From an uncultured Mesorhizobium sp. (GTDB taxonomy: Bacteria > Pseudomonadota > Alphaproteobacteria > Rhizobiales > Rhizobiaceae): 64,000 nt of DNA. The stretch lies in NCBI GenBank assembly GCA_937958475.1, contig CALFXR010000065.1:11724-75723 (forward strand). The letters run 5' to 3'. Shown here piece by piece: positions 41,739 to 51,043 of the stretch. The notes under the pieces were generated by a model, which searched no databases, was not told where the DNA came from, and saw only the letters and a list, made by a program, of their open reading frames with translations. The translations under genes and the position numbers were made by a program. Positions within the stretch are counted from its first letter, which is position 1, and each line of letters starts with the position of its first letter.

Positions 41739-43355
41739 ATGGCCGTCGCTTCCAGCAAGTTCCCCGCGCCGGACCTCGTGCCGGTCCGCCGCGCCCTGAT
41801 CTCGGTGTCGGACAAGACCGGCCTCGTCGACTTCGCTGCGGCGCTGTCGAAGGCCGGCGTCGAGATCGTCTCCACCGGCGGCACGGCGAAGGCGCTCGCC
41901 GCCGCCGGGCTCGCCGTGCGCGACGTCTCCGAACTGACCGGCTTCCCCGAGATCATGGACGGCAGGGTCAAGACCCTGCATCCGTCCGTGCACGGCGCGC
42001 TGCTCGGCGTGCGTGACGATCCGGCCCATGCCGAGGCCATGGCCGAGCACGGCATCGAGCCGATCGACCTGGTCGTGGTCAACCTCTACCCGTTCGAGGA
42101 GGTCCGCCGCGGCGGCGGCGACTACGCGGCGATCGTCGAGAACATCGACATCGGCGGCCCCGCCATGGTGCGCGCCTCGGCCAAGAACCACGCCTATGTC
42201 GCGGTCGTCACCGACCCGGAGGACTACGCGCCGCTCGTCAACGCGCTGGAACTCAACTTCGGCTCGCTCTCCCTCGATTTCCGCAAGCGGCTGGCGGCGA
42301 AGGCCTTCGCCCGCACCGCCGCCTACGACGCCGCCATCTCCGGCTGGTTCGCCGAGGCGCTCGAGGTCGAGCATCCGAACTGGCGCGCCTTCGGCGGCAG
42401 GCTGGAAACGGTGATGCGCTACGGCGAGAACCCGCACCAGTCGGCCGGCTTCTACGTCTCCGGCGACCGCCGTCCCGGCGTCGCCACGGCCCGCCAGCTG
42501 CAGGGCAAGCAGCTCTCCTACAACAACATCAACGACACCGACGCCGCCTTCGAGCTCGCCGGCGAGTTCGATCCGGCCCGCTCGGCCGCCGTCGTCATCG
42601 TCAAGCATGCCAATCCCTGTGGCGTCGCCGAGGGCGGTTCGCTGAAGGACGCCTATCTCGCGGCGCTGCGCTGCGACCCGGTCTCGGCCTTCGGCGGCAT
42701 CGTCGCCGTCAACCGGCTGCTCGACGCCGAGGCGGCCGAGGAGATCGTCAAGGTGTTCACCGAGGTGATCATCGCGCCCGAGGCGACCGACGAGGCGGTC
42801 GCCATCGTCGCGGCGAAGAAGAACCTTCGGCTGCTGGTGACCGGCGGACTGCCCGATCCGCGCGCCGGCGGCTTCGCCTTCAAGTCGGTCGCCGGCGGCT
42901 TCCTCGTCCAGTCGCGCGACAACGCCGTCGTCGACGACCTGGCGCTGAAGGTGGTGACGAAACGCGCACCGACCGAGGCCGAGACGGCCGACCTGCGCTT
43001 CGCCTTCCGCGTGGCCAAGCACGTCAAGTCGAACGCCATCGTCTATGCGCGCGGCGGCGCCACGGTCGGCATCGGCGCCGGCCAGATGAGCCGCGTCGAT
43101 TCCTCGCGCATTGCCGCACGCAAGGCCGAGGACGCCGCGGCCGCGGCCGGCCTCGCCGAGAGCCTGGCAAAGGGTTCGGTCGTCGCCTCCGACGCCTTCT
43201 TCCCCTTCGCAGACGGGCTTCTCTCGGCCGTCGAGGCCGGCGCCACCGCGGTCATCCAGCCGGGCGGTTCGATGCGCGACGACGAGGTGATCGCCGCCGC
43301 CGACGCGCACGGCATCGCCATGGTGTTCACCGGGGCGCGCCACTTTCGCCACTGA
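41739..43355 (+). CDS. purH: Bifunctional AICAR formyltransferase / IMP cyclohydrolase
   Basis: 538 residues, the full bifunctional length. It performs the last two steps of IMP synthesis: formylation of AICAR with 10-formyl-THF and ring closure. The N-terminal cyclohydrolase domain begins RRALISVSDKTGLVDFAAAL and has STGGTAKALAAAGLAV and GRVKTLHPSVHGALL. The C-terminal transformylase domain has RYGENPHQSAGFYV, IVKHANPCGVAEGG (catalytic Lys-His) and SDAFFPFADGLLSAVEAGAT. GGAGACGCCGC precedes the ATG. Confidence 0.97.
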   Translation: MAVASSKFPAPDLVPVRRALISVSDKTGLVDFAAALSKAGVEIVSTGGTAKALAAAGLAVRDVSELTGFPEIMDGRVKTLHPSVHGALLGVRDDPAHAEAMAEHGIEPIDLVVVNLYPFEEVRRGGGDYAAIVENIDIGGPAMVRASAKNHAYVAVVTDPEDYAPLVNALELNFGSLSLDFRKRLAAKAFARTAAYDAAISGWFAEALEVEHPNWRAFGGRLETVMRYGENPHQSAGFYVSGDRRPGVATARQLQGKQLSYNNINDTDAAFELAGEFDPARSAAVVIVKHANPCGVAEGGSLKDAYLAALRCDPVSAFGGIVAVNRLLDAEAAEEIVKVFTEVIIAPEATDEAVAIVAAKKNLRLLVTGGLPDPRAGGFAFKSVAGGFLVQSRDNAVVDDLALKVVTKRAPTEAETADLRFAFRVAKHVKSNAIVYARGGATVGIGAGQMSRVDSSRIAARKAEDAAAAAGLAESLAKGSVVASDAFFPFADGLLSAVEAGATAVIQPGGSMRDDEVIAAADAHGIAMVFTGARHFRH

Positions 43356-43449
43356 GCGCGCGGCGCCGCGCGGGCGGCGATGGTGAAGGAACCGCCCGCG
43401 GCGGCTTCGCGTTGAAGAGGGGTTCCACTCTAACGCGAGGCAGCCGCCC

Positions 43450-44322
43450 ATGCTCATCCGTCTCGGCTACGAGATCGCCATCGACTGTCCCCAGCGGACG
43501 CCGCTGATCTCGGTGCTGGAAATCCACCCCGAACGGCAGAAAGACATCCAGCGGCAGACGCGCGTCCTGACCTCGCCGTCGGTTCCGAGCACCGTCTACA
43601 CCGACCGCTACGGAAACCTGTGCCGGCGCTTCCTCGCACCGGCCGGCGGCCTGCGCATCCTCTACGACGCCGTCGTCGAGGACAGCGGCGCCACCGACGA
43701 GATCAACAGGCTCGCCGGAGAGACCCCGGTCGACAATCTCCCCGACGACTGCCTCGGCTATCTGCTCGGCAGCCGCTACTGCGAGACAGACCACCTGAGC
43801 AACCTGGCCTGGCAGCTGTTCGGCCATCTGCCGCCGGGCTGGGCGCGGGTCCAGGCGATCGTCGATTATGTCCATACCAGACTGTCGTTCGGATACGGCT
43901 ACGCCCGGTCCACGCGAACGGCGGCGCAGGCCCACGAGGAGCGAGTCGGGGTGTGCCGCGACTTCGCCCATCTGGCCATCGCCTTCTGCCGCTGCATGAA
44001 CATCCCGGCCCGCTACGTGAACGGCTATCTCGGCGACATCGGCGTGCCCGCCGATCCGGCGCCGATGGATTTCTCGGCCTGGTTCGAGGCCTATCTCGAC
44101 GGCAAGTGGTATCCATTCGATGCAAGGCACAACAGGTCGCGCGTCGGCCGGGTCGTCATCGCCCGCGGCCGCGACGCCACCGACGTGCCGCTGCTGCACA
44201 GCTTTGGCCCGCACAGCCTGTCCACGTTCCGCGTCTGGACGTACGAGCAGAAAGAGGACGGCGACACCCTGCCGCCGCGCCACGGCATCGACCGCACGCT
44301 GACCGCCCAGATCCTCGCCTGA
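43450..44322 (+). CDS. Transglutaminase-like family protein
   Basis: 290 residues. The N-terminal beta domain (LIRLGYEIAIDCPQRTPLIS) and the papain-like core (RVGVCRDFAHLAIAFCRCMN, then IPARYVNGYL) are those of bacterial transglutaminase-like proteins. The catalytic Cys in GVCRDFAH and Asp in YPFDARHN are present. The position usually occupied by His in HAW is Ser (FSAWFEAYLDGKWY), so classical triad chemistry is uncertain. It could be a peptidase, an amidase or a non-catalytic protein. GAGGCAGCC precedes the ATG. Confidence 0.9.
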   Translation: MLIRLGYEIAIDCPQRTPLISVLEIHPERQKDIQRQTRVLTSPSVPSTVYTDRYGNLCRRFLAPAGGLRILYDAVVEDSGATDEINRLAGETPVDNLPDDCLGYLLGSRYCETDHLSNLAWQLFGHLPPGWARVQAIVDYVHTRLSFGYGYARSTRTAAQAHEERVGVCRDFAHLAIAFCRCMNIPARYVNGYLGDIGVPADPAPMDFSAWFEAYLDGKWYPFDARHNRSRVGRVVIARGRDATDVPLLHSFGPHSLSTFRVWTYEQKEDGDTLPPRHGIDRTLTAQILA

Positions 44323-44349
44323 GACAAGGGCGGCCCGTCTTTCGAGTTG

Positions 44350-44385
44350 CATGGCGGAGAAAATAGGAATATTTTCTCCGCCATG
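44350..44385 (+). promoter_or_regulatory. Perfect 16-bp stem-loop enclosing the nuclease start codon
   Basis: The left arm 44350-44365 (CATGGCGGAGAAAATA) and right arm 44370-44385 (TATTTTCTCCGCCATG) pair without mismatch around the loop GGAA, a GNRA-type tetraloop. The ATG of the nuclease gene (44383-44385) is the last three bases of the right arm. An AGGA (44365-44368) that could serve as ribosome site lies in the loop. The stem could terminate the upstream transcript or hide the start codon. It is AT-rich at the top, so opening on warming is conceivable. Structure seen; function inferred. Confidence 0.75.
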
Positions 44386-44838
44386 TTTCGTGATATCCCT
44401 TTCGTCGCCTCGGCGTCGGCGGCCGCTCTCGCCGCAAGCCTTCTCGCCGCCGACCCCGCAGGCGGCGAGCGGCTGCTCGGCGGGCCCGTCGAAGCGCGGG
44501 TGATCTCGATCGTCGACGGCGACACGCTGCGTGCCGCAGCCTTCATCTGGCCCGGCCACGAAGTCAGCGTCAGCGTGCGCATTCGCGGCATCGACGCGCC
44601 GGAGATGAAGGGCCGTTGCGAAGCCGAGCGGAGCGCCGCCGAGCGCGCCAGGTCTGCCCTCGAAGGCCTCGTCGGCCTCGGCCCGGTGCGGCTCCGCGAC
44701 GTCGGCGGCGGCAAGTATTACGGCCGCGTGCTGGCCGACGTCGAGGCCGCCGACGGCACTGCGGTCGGCGCCGCTCTCCTCTCGCTCGATCTCGTGCGCC
44801 CCTATGGCGGCGGCCGCCGCGGATCCTGGTGCGGCTGA
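44383..44838 (+). CDS. Exported thermonuclease (SNase) family protein
   Basis: 151 residues from the ATG at 44383, which starts a signal-like sequence (MFRDIPFVASASAAALAASL). The staphylococcal nuclease fold is recognisable: VISIVDGDTLRAAA, VRIRGIDAPEMKGRCE (catalytic Arg and Glu), KYYGRVLADVEA (second Arg) and LLSLDLVRPYGGG. It is short for the family and lacks the extended C-terminal domain, as do other rhizobial homologues. It probably cleaves nucleic acid in the periplasm. The start codon lies inside a perfect stem-loop. Confidence 0.88.
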   Translation: MFRDIPFVASASAAALAASLLAADPAGGERLLGGPVEARVISIVDGDTLRAAAFIWPGHEVSVSVRIRGIDAPEMKGRCEAERSAAERARSALEGLVGLGPVRLRDVGGGKYYGRVLADVEAADGTAVGAALLSLDLVRPYGGGRRGSWCG

Positions 44839-45099
44839 ACCGAACCGGGACGGGTCGATCGTTCCGTTTCGGCACGCGGCCGGCGCCACGTGCCGCCTCG
44901 TCGCTGCGATGGTGAACGAGCGGTAAACGCCGCTGCGGCCGCACCTCCAATTTTCTACCGCCCGTCAACCACGCTGCAGCGCCGCGTCCCACGAAATCAA
45001 CCGCTTGCCGACTCCGGCCCGCGCTTTCCCGGTTCGCCCGCCGGTCCGGCCGGGATCGTGCATGAAGCTCTCCGAGAAGCTCGGCGGATGGAGGATTGG

Positions 45100-46401
45100 A
45101 TGGCGACGACCCGTTTCCGGCATTTCGGCCGCGACACCCGCGGCAACTTTGCCGTGATGACCGCGGCCATCGCCTCGGTGCTCGCGCTCGGCATCGGCTA
45201 CGGCGTCAACGTCGCCCAGATGACCAAGGTCCGCTCCAACCTCGTCAACGCGCTCGACGCCGCCGTCACATCGACGGCCCGCGACCTGACGACCGGCAGG
45301 ATTGCCGAGAAGGACGCGCACGCAAGCGTCGAGGCCTTCCTGATGGCAAACGGCAGCGCCGATTTCACGCGGCCGGGCACGCTCGCACTGGAAAACCTGG
45401 TGATCGACACGTCCGCGAGCACGGTCGCGGCGCGCGCCCATGTCGATGTCGACCTGCTCTTCCCCGTCTTCGCCACCGGCAATTCGCGACGCATCGCGGT
45501 GGAATCGGCGGCGCTCTACTCCGACAAGCGGATCGAGGTGGCAATGATGCTCGACATCACCGGTTCGATGGCCGGGCAGAAGATCAAGGACCTGAAGACC
45601 GCGGCCCTTGCGGCGCTCGACGCCTTCCTCGCCGGCCAGGACCCGGCCAAGGCGCGCGTCCGCGTCGCCATCGTCCCCTATGCCGACGCCGTCAACACCG
45701 GCGCGCTTTCGAACGTCGTCCACGTCGAGAAAAGCTTCACCGCCGGCGAGCCGCCGAAGCTGGACGATCCCGTCGCCGCCGCCACCGCGCCGGACAAATG
45801 TGCGACCGAGCGCAAGGGCGCCAACCAGTTCACCGATGCCAGCCCCTATACGGCCAAGGTCAACCGCGACTACCGCCTCGCCTTCTGCCCGTCGACGGCG
45901 CTGGCGCCGCTCTCGGCCGACCTTCCGGCGCTGAAGAAGGCGGTCGGCGCCTTCGCCGCCGACGGCTACACCGGCGGCCACACCGGTATCCAGTGGAGCT
46001 GGTACATGCTGTCGCCGAAATGGCGCGACGTGCTGCCGAAGGCGGCGGCGCCCGCCGACCACGACCCGAAGAAGGTCGCCAAGATCGCCATCCTGATGAC
46101 GGACGGCGAGTTCAACACCGCCTTCGCCGGCGTCGCCAAGGGCAAGGACACGCGCAACCAGGCCGCCCTGTCGCGCAGCCACGCCGAGACGCTCTGCGCG
46201 GCGATGCGCAAGGACGGCATCGAGGTGTTCACGATTGGCTTCATGCTCAAGGAGGCCGGCGCCAAGGCCGTGATGAAGGCCTGCGCCTCGCCCGACAGCG
46301 GCTCGTCCACGCACTATTTCGAGACGAGTTCCGGCGCCGAGCTGACCGACGCCTTCCTGTCGATCGCCCGCAACGTCGAACGGCTGGCGGTGACGAAGTA
46401 G
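45100..46401 (+). CDS. TadG-like pilus-assembly protein with VWA domain
   Basis: 433 residues. The ATG at 45100 has GGAGG 5 nt upstream. The N-terminal TadE/G-like segment (RFRHFGRDTRGNFAVMTAAI, then ASVLALGIGYGVNVA) is a type IVb-pilin-like membrane anchor. A VWA domain with MIDAS motif VAMMLDITGSMAGQKI and AKIAILMTDGEFN follows (D-x-T-G-S). A Cys-containing insert (DKCATERKGANQF to LAFCPS) interrupts the VWA fold. TadG-type proteins act in Flp pilus systems or as surface proteins. No tad genes are adjacent, so its partner system lies elsewhere. Confidence 0.9.
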   Translation: MATTRFRHFGRDTRGNFAVMTAAIASVLALGIGYGVNVAQMTKVRSNLVNALDAAVTSTARDLTTGRIAEKDAHASVEAFLMANGSADFTRPGTLALENLVIDTSASTVAARAHVDVDLLFPVFATGNSRRIAVESAALYSDKRIEVAMMLDITGSMAGQKIKDLKTAALAALDAFLAGQDPAKARVRVAIVPYADAVNTGALSNVVHVEKSFTAGEPPKLDDPVAAATAPDKCATERKGANQFTDASPYTAKVNRDYRLAFCPSTALAPLSADLPALKKAVGAFAADGYTGGHTGIQWSWYMLSPKWRDVLPKAAAPADHDPKKVAKIAILMTDGEFNTAFAGVAKGKDTRNQAALSRSHAETLCAAMRKDGIEVFTIGFMLKEAGAKAVMKACASPDSGSSTHYFETSSGAELTDAFLSIARNVERLAVTK

Positions 46402-46495
46402 CGCGCGGCCCCGCCGGCGCCGGTAAAGTAAGTCCGGGGCGATCCGCGGTGCCGGTCCGCACCCGTACCCGACGGCGCAAGACGATGTCCAAACG

Positions 46496-46528
46496 AAAAA
46501 GGCCGCCGCTCGCGAGGAGCCGGCGGCC
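46496..46528 (-). terminator. Rho-independent terminator of the small minus-strand transcript
   Basis: On the minus strand GGCCGCCG (46521-46528) pairs perfectly with CGGCGGCC (46501-46508), enclosing a 12-nt segment that itself contains CTCGCGAG, and is followed by TTTTT. This is the clearest intrinsic terminator on the minus strand. It lies 68 bp after the stop of the 22-codon frame and 95 bp after the tadG-like stop on the other strand. Confidence 0.8.
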
Positions 46529-46595
46529 TTTCCCGTGTCTGTCGTCCAGCGCGGATCCGTGGCCGGCAAGGGCCCGGCCGCGCGTCATGCCGTCG

Positions 46596-46664
46596 TCAGG
46601 AAGGCTGCTTCCCGAAAAGGCAATCCGCCGGAGCCACACGCTGGGTAACGAAGTCACTCGACAT
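46596..46664 (-). CDS. 22-residue small protein or leader peptide with extreme ribosome site
   Basis: ATG at 46664, TGA at 46596-46598, product MSSDFVTQRVAPADCLFGKQ plus two residues. The ribosome site is exceptional: GAAAGGAGGTGATCC (46666-46680) complements the last 15 nt of alphaproteobacterial 16S rRNA, with a 7-nt gap from GGAGG to the ATG. A strong intrinsic terminator follows 68 bp later and no other frame lies between, so the transcript may be about 200 nt. I know no family for it. It may be a genuine small protein, a leader peptide or a dual-function RNA. Confidence 0.6.
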   Translation of the reverse strand: MSSDFVTQRVAPADCLFGKQPS

Positions 46665-46907
46665 CGGATCACCTCCTTTCAGTTCGTTGAACACGAAACC
46701 AATGTGGGGGCATTTCCCCTTTCGCGCAAGGCGCGGCCGTTTTCATTCCGCACTGCTTCCGCTATCTTCCGATTCCGGCGCCGCCTGCGCCTCCCCCCTC
46801 CGTCGGGAAAGCATCGATCGTGCCGGGCACTTCTTTCATCGAACCGACTGTTCGGGCGCCGGCATGAGGAGGGGTTGCGGACCAAGCCCGCAATAGGAGG
46901 TTTGCCC

Positions 46908-47618
46908 GTGAAGTCCGACACCCCGATCTACGTATTGAAACGCAACGCCAAACGCCTGTCCCGCGAGAACGGCATTCCCCGTCACGAGGCGCTACGCCGC
47001 GTCGCGGCGAGCCAGGGCTTCCAGAGCTGGAGCCTGCTCGCCGCGCGCCGGCCGGCCGCGGAGTCGACAGGCCTGTTGCCGCTTCTCGCGCCCGGCGACC
47101 TCGTCCTGGTCGGCGCACGGCCGGGACAGGGCAAGACGCTGCTTTGCCTGCGGCTCGCGGCCGAGGCCGTGGCGGCGGGCCGTGCCGCGGCCTTCTTCAC
47201 GCTGGAGTACACGGAGCGCGACGTCGTCGAGCGTTTTCGCGCCATCGGCGTCGATCCGTCCCGCCTCGACGGCGGGTTCCGCTTCGACAGTTCGGATGCG
47301 ATCAGCGCCGGCTACATCGCTGCCGCTCTCGCGACCGCCGGACCCGGAACCGTGGCGATCGTCGACTATCTCCAGCTGCTCGACCAGAAGCGGAACAAGC
47401 CCGATCTCGCCGCGCAGGTCGCGGCGTTGAAGGCGTTCGCCCGCGAGAAGGGGATCGTGCTTGTCTGCATCGCGCAGATCGATCGGGCCTACGACCCGTC
47501 GGCGAAGCCGTTTCCCGACCTGGCCGACGTGCGGTTGCCGAATCCGCTGGATCTAGGCCTGTTCGACAAGGCGATCTTCCTCAGCGGCGGCGAGGCACGC
47601 TTCCACGCCGCCGGATAG
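46908..47618 (+). CDS. Stand-alone DnaB-C-like RecA-fold ATPase
   Basis: 236 residues from a GTG with AGGAGG upstream. The first 55 residues (YVLKRNAKRLSRENGIPRHE, then ALRRVAASQGFQSWSLLAAR) are a basic helical segment of unknown type. The rest is a RecA-like core as in the DnaB C-terminal domain: GDLVLVGARPGQGKTLLCLR (Walker A), FFTLEYTERDVVERFRAIG, VAIVDYLQLLDQKRNKPDLA (Walker B) and GIVLVCIAQIDR (H3-like). It lacks the DnaB N-terminal domain and is half its length. It probably binds ATP and nucleic acid; a role in replication is not shown. Confidence 0.82.
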   Translation: MKSDTPIYVLKRNAKRLSRENGIPRHEALRRVAASQGFQSWSLLAARRPAAESTGLLPLLAPGDLVLVGARPGQGKTLLCLRLAAEAVAAGRAAAFFTLEYTERDVVERFRAIGVDPSRLDGGFRFDSSDAISAGYIAAALATAGPGTVAIVDYLQLLDQKRNKPDLAAQVAALKAFAREKGIVLVCIAQIDRAYDPSAKPFPDLADVRLPNPLDLGLFDKAIFLSGGEARFHAAG

Positions 47619-47690
47619 GCTTCGCTGTCCGGACCGACCGTCCGGGAGGCTCGGCCGGAGCCATGCGCTCCGGCCACCCGTTCGCAAGCC

Positions 47691-49646
<1,956 letters not shown>

Positions 49647-49948
49647 TCTCTACCTCCCCCTGATCATCGGCGTGCGCGGTCTCTTCCGCTTCGGCGGGCC
49701 GCGACTTTCGCCGCATTATTATCAATTCGTCGCGCCCGACAACATTAGACATTGGATTTGCGCGGCGGGTTGACGCAGCGTCGCCCGGCTGGCGCGGGAC
49801 GGCTCTGTCAGCACTCGATATGCAGGGCTGCTAGCATGTTGTTTTCGTTGCAGAAACCTATTGCGTATCGCCGCGTTTCAAGGAACCGTTAACGAAGCCG
49901 GCGCACGATGCCGGCTTGGAGGATCATCACGGACCCTGGAAGGAAGTC

Positions 49949-50221
49949 ATGGCGAACGCTTCTGAGATGGAACTGATGCTCAACGGATACGGCCTCACCA
50001 CGGCGCGCATCCTCTACCACTATCCCGACCATCCGCACCTGCTGCAGACCTATGTCTGGCAGGACTACGACCTGGCGCCGAAGTTCCCGGTACTGCTCGC
50101 CTTCATCGAATTCTGGAAGCAGAAGCTCGAGGGCCCGCTGCACTCGGTCGCCTACACCCACCGCCGCCTGATCGCGCCGAACGAGTGGCGCAAGGTCGAC
50201 GGCGAGTTCGTGCTGCACTGA
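49949..50221 (+). CDS. usg: Usg family protein
   Basis: 90 residues from the ATG at 49949 (AAGGAAG ribosome site). The sequence LMLNGYGLTTARILYHYPDH, then LLQTYVWQDYDLAPKFPVLL and FIEFWKQKLEGPLHSVAYTH, matches Usg, a small alphaproteobacterial protein named for its place upstream of trpF-like genes. It has no known reaction. Here it is not beside trp genes. The vapC-like gene is convergent 7 nt away. Confidence 0.92.
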   Translation: MANASEMELMLNGYGLTTARILYHYPDHPHLLQTYVWQDYDLAPKFPVLLAFIEFWKQKLEGPLHSVAYTHRRLIAPNEWRKVDGEFVLH

Positions 50222-50228
50222 ACCTCGG

Positions 50229-50630
50229 TCACAAGGCCCAGGGATCGAGGATCCCAACCTCTGCGTCGGTGAAATCGGCGACGTTGCGGGTCGCCACTAT
50301 CAGTCCGTGGACCTTTGCCGTCGCTAGGATGAGACCATCCGCCTCGCCGCGCCGTCGGCGGGCCGACAGCCTGCCCCATTCGATCGCCACCTGTTCCGTG
50401 ACAGGCAGGATGCGATCGCTGTTTTCCTCCCGCATGATCTGGAGCCATGCTTCGAGTTCCCGCGCTTTCGGTGGCCGGGAAGCCCGGATCAGTTCGATGC
50501 CGCGTTCGATTTCACCGATCGTGATCACGCTTATGTAAACTGTCTCCGGATCGACGGAGGCCAACCACCGCCTTGGCTCCGGCACGCCCTTGTGCGCGTC
50601 GGAAAACGTGTTCGTATCGATGAGGTACAT
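50229..50630 (-). CDS. vapC: VapC-type PIN-domain toxin
   Basis: 133 residues with the four PIN acidic residues: Asp in MYLIDTNTFSDAHKG, Glu in VITIGEIERGIELI, Asp in RGEADGLILATAKVHGLIVA and Asp in TRNVADFTDAEV. These coordinate Mg2+ for RNA cleavage; VapC toxins usually cut initiator tRNA or rRNA. The start codon shares one base with the stop of the upstream gene (TGATG), the usual antitoxin-toxin coupling. Function is inferred from family. Confidence 0.92.
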   Translation of the reverse strand: MYLIDTNTFSDAHKGVPEPRRWLASVDPETVYISVITIGEIERGIELIRASRPPKARELEAWLQIMREENSDRILPVTEQVAIEWGRLSARRRRGEADGLILATAKVHGLIVATRNVADFTDAEVGILDPWAL

Positions 50631-50995
50631 CAGAATTCGACCGGCGGGCGGCTGGGTTCTTTCGAGCGCCTGTTCACTTCGTCATACATCTCGTCCGGCC
50701 ACGCGGGCCCCGAAAGTATGTGATCGACGAGGGACGACTTCCTGCGTCCGATGCTGGCCGTACCCGCGCCACGCCGGACGCTCTCGACGGCGTCGACGGC
50801 CTCCTGCCTCGATTCATATCCGCCCGCGGATGTGAACACGACCCTTTCCGATGGTGAAATAAAACGAAAGCGGAAACGGCCGCTCTTGTCGCGGAAGATC
50901 TCGAAGCGAACGGCTCCGCCGAGCGACTCCGCTTGAGTTGGTCTCGTTGCTTCCGCTTTCGTGCCCACTGTCGATGTTCCGATTTGAACTTGCAC
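50630..50995 (-). CDS. DUF1508-domain protein in the antitoxin position of a vapC pair
   Basis: 121 residues from a GTG at 50995. Residues about 28-78 form a DUF1508 (YegP-type) unit: VRFEIFRDKSGRFRFRFISP, then YESRQEAVDAVESVRRGAG. The last 40 residues (RKSSLVDHILSGPAWPDEM, then VNRRSKEPSRPPVEF) look like the toxin-binding tail of a type II antitoxin. A usual AbrB, RHH or Phd DNA-binding domain is absent. No ribosome site is visible, but TATATT lies 8 nt upstream, which would place transcription start at or next to the GTG (leaderless). It overlaps vapC by one base. Confidence 0.72.
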   Translation of the reverse strand: MQVQIGTSTVGTKAEATRPTQAESLGGAVRFEIFRDKSGRFRFRFISPSERVVFTSAGGYESRQEAVDAVESVRRGAGTASIGRRKSSLVDHILSGPAWPDEMYDEVNRRSKEPSRPPVEF

Positions 50996-51003
50996 TCGGA
51001 TGA

Positions 51004-51009
51004 ATATAG
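51004..51009 (-). promoter_or_regulatory. Candidate -10 box of the vapC operon
   Basis: CTATATT on the minus strand, 8 nt before the GTG of the DUF1508/antitoxin-like gene and 34 nt after the end of yggS. A clear -35 is not visible at the usual distance. If used, the mRNA would have little or no leader. Confidence 0.3.
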
Positions 51010-51043
51010 CAGCGTTGACACGTCGGCTCCAGAACGCCGAGCC

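Noticed and set aside
44347..44382. Upstream TTG start (44347) for the nuclease gene
   Set aside because: It would add a charged peptide encoded by the stem-loop in front of a good signal peptide; the ATG at 44383 is more likely.
45088..45099. Earlier ATG (45088) for the TadG-like gene
   Set aside because: The ATG at 45100 has GGAGG at ideal spacing, and that GGAGG overlaps the earlier ATG.
46666..46680. 15-nt exact match to the 3' end of 16S rRNA genes
   Set aside because: Too short for an rRNA remnant, and no other 16S sequence flanks it. On the opposite strand it is a Shine-Dalgarno at ideal distance from an ATG.
50630..50995. Frameshift between DUF1508 part and antitoxin tail
   Set aside because: The frame is continuous with sensible codon use, and the gene overlaps vapC normally. 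A fusion is simpler, although a sequencing error cannot be excluded.
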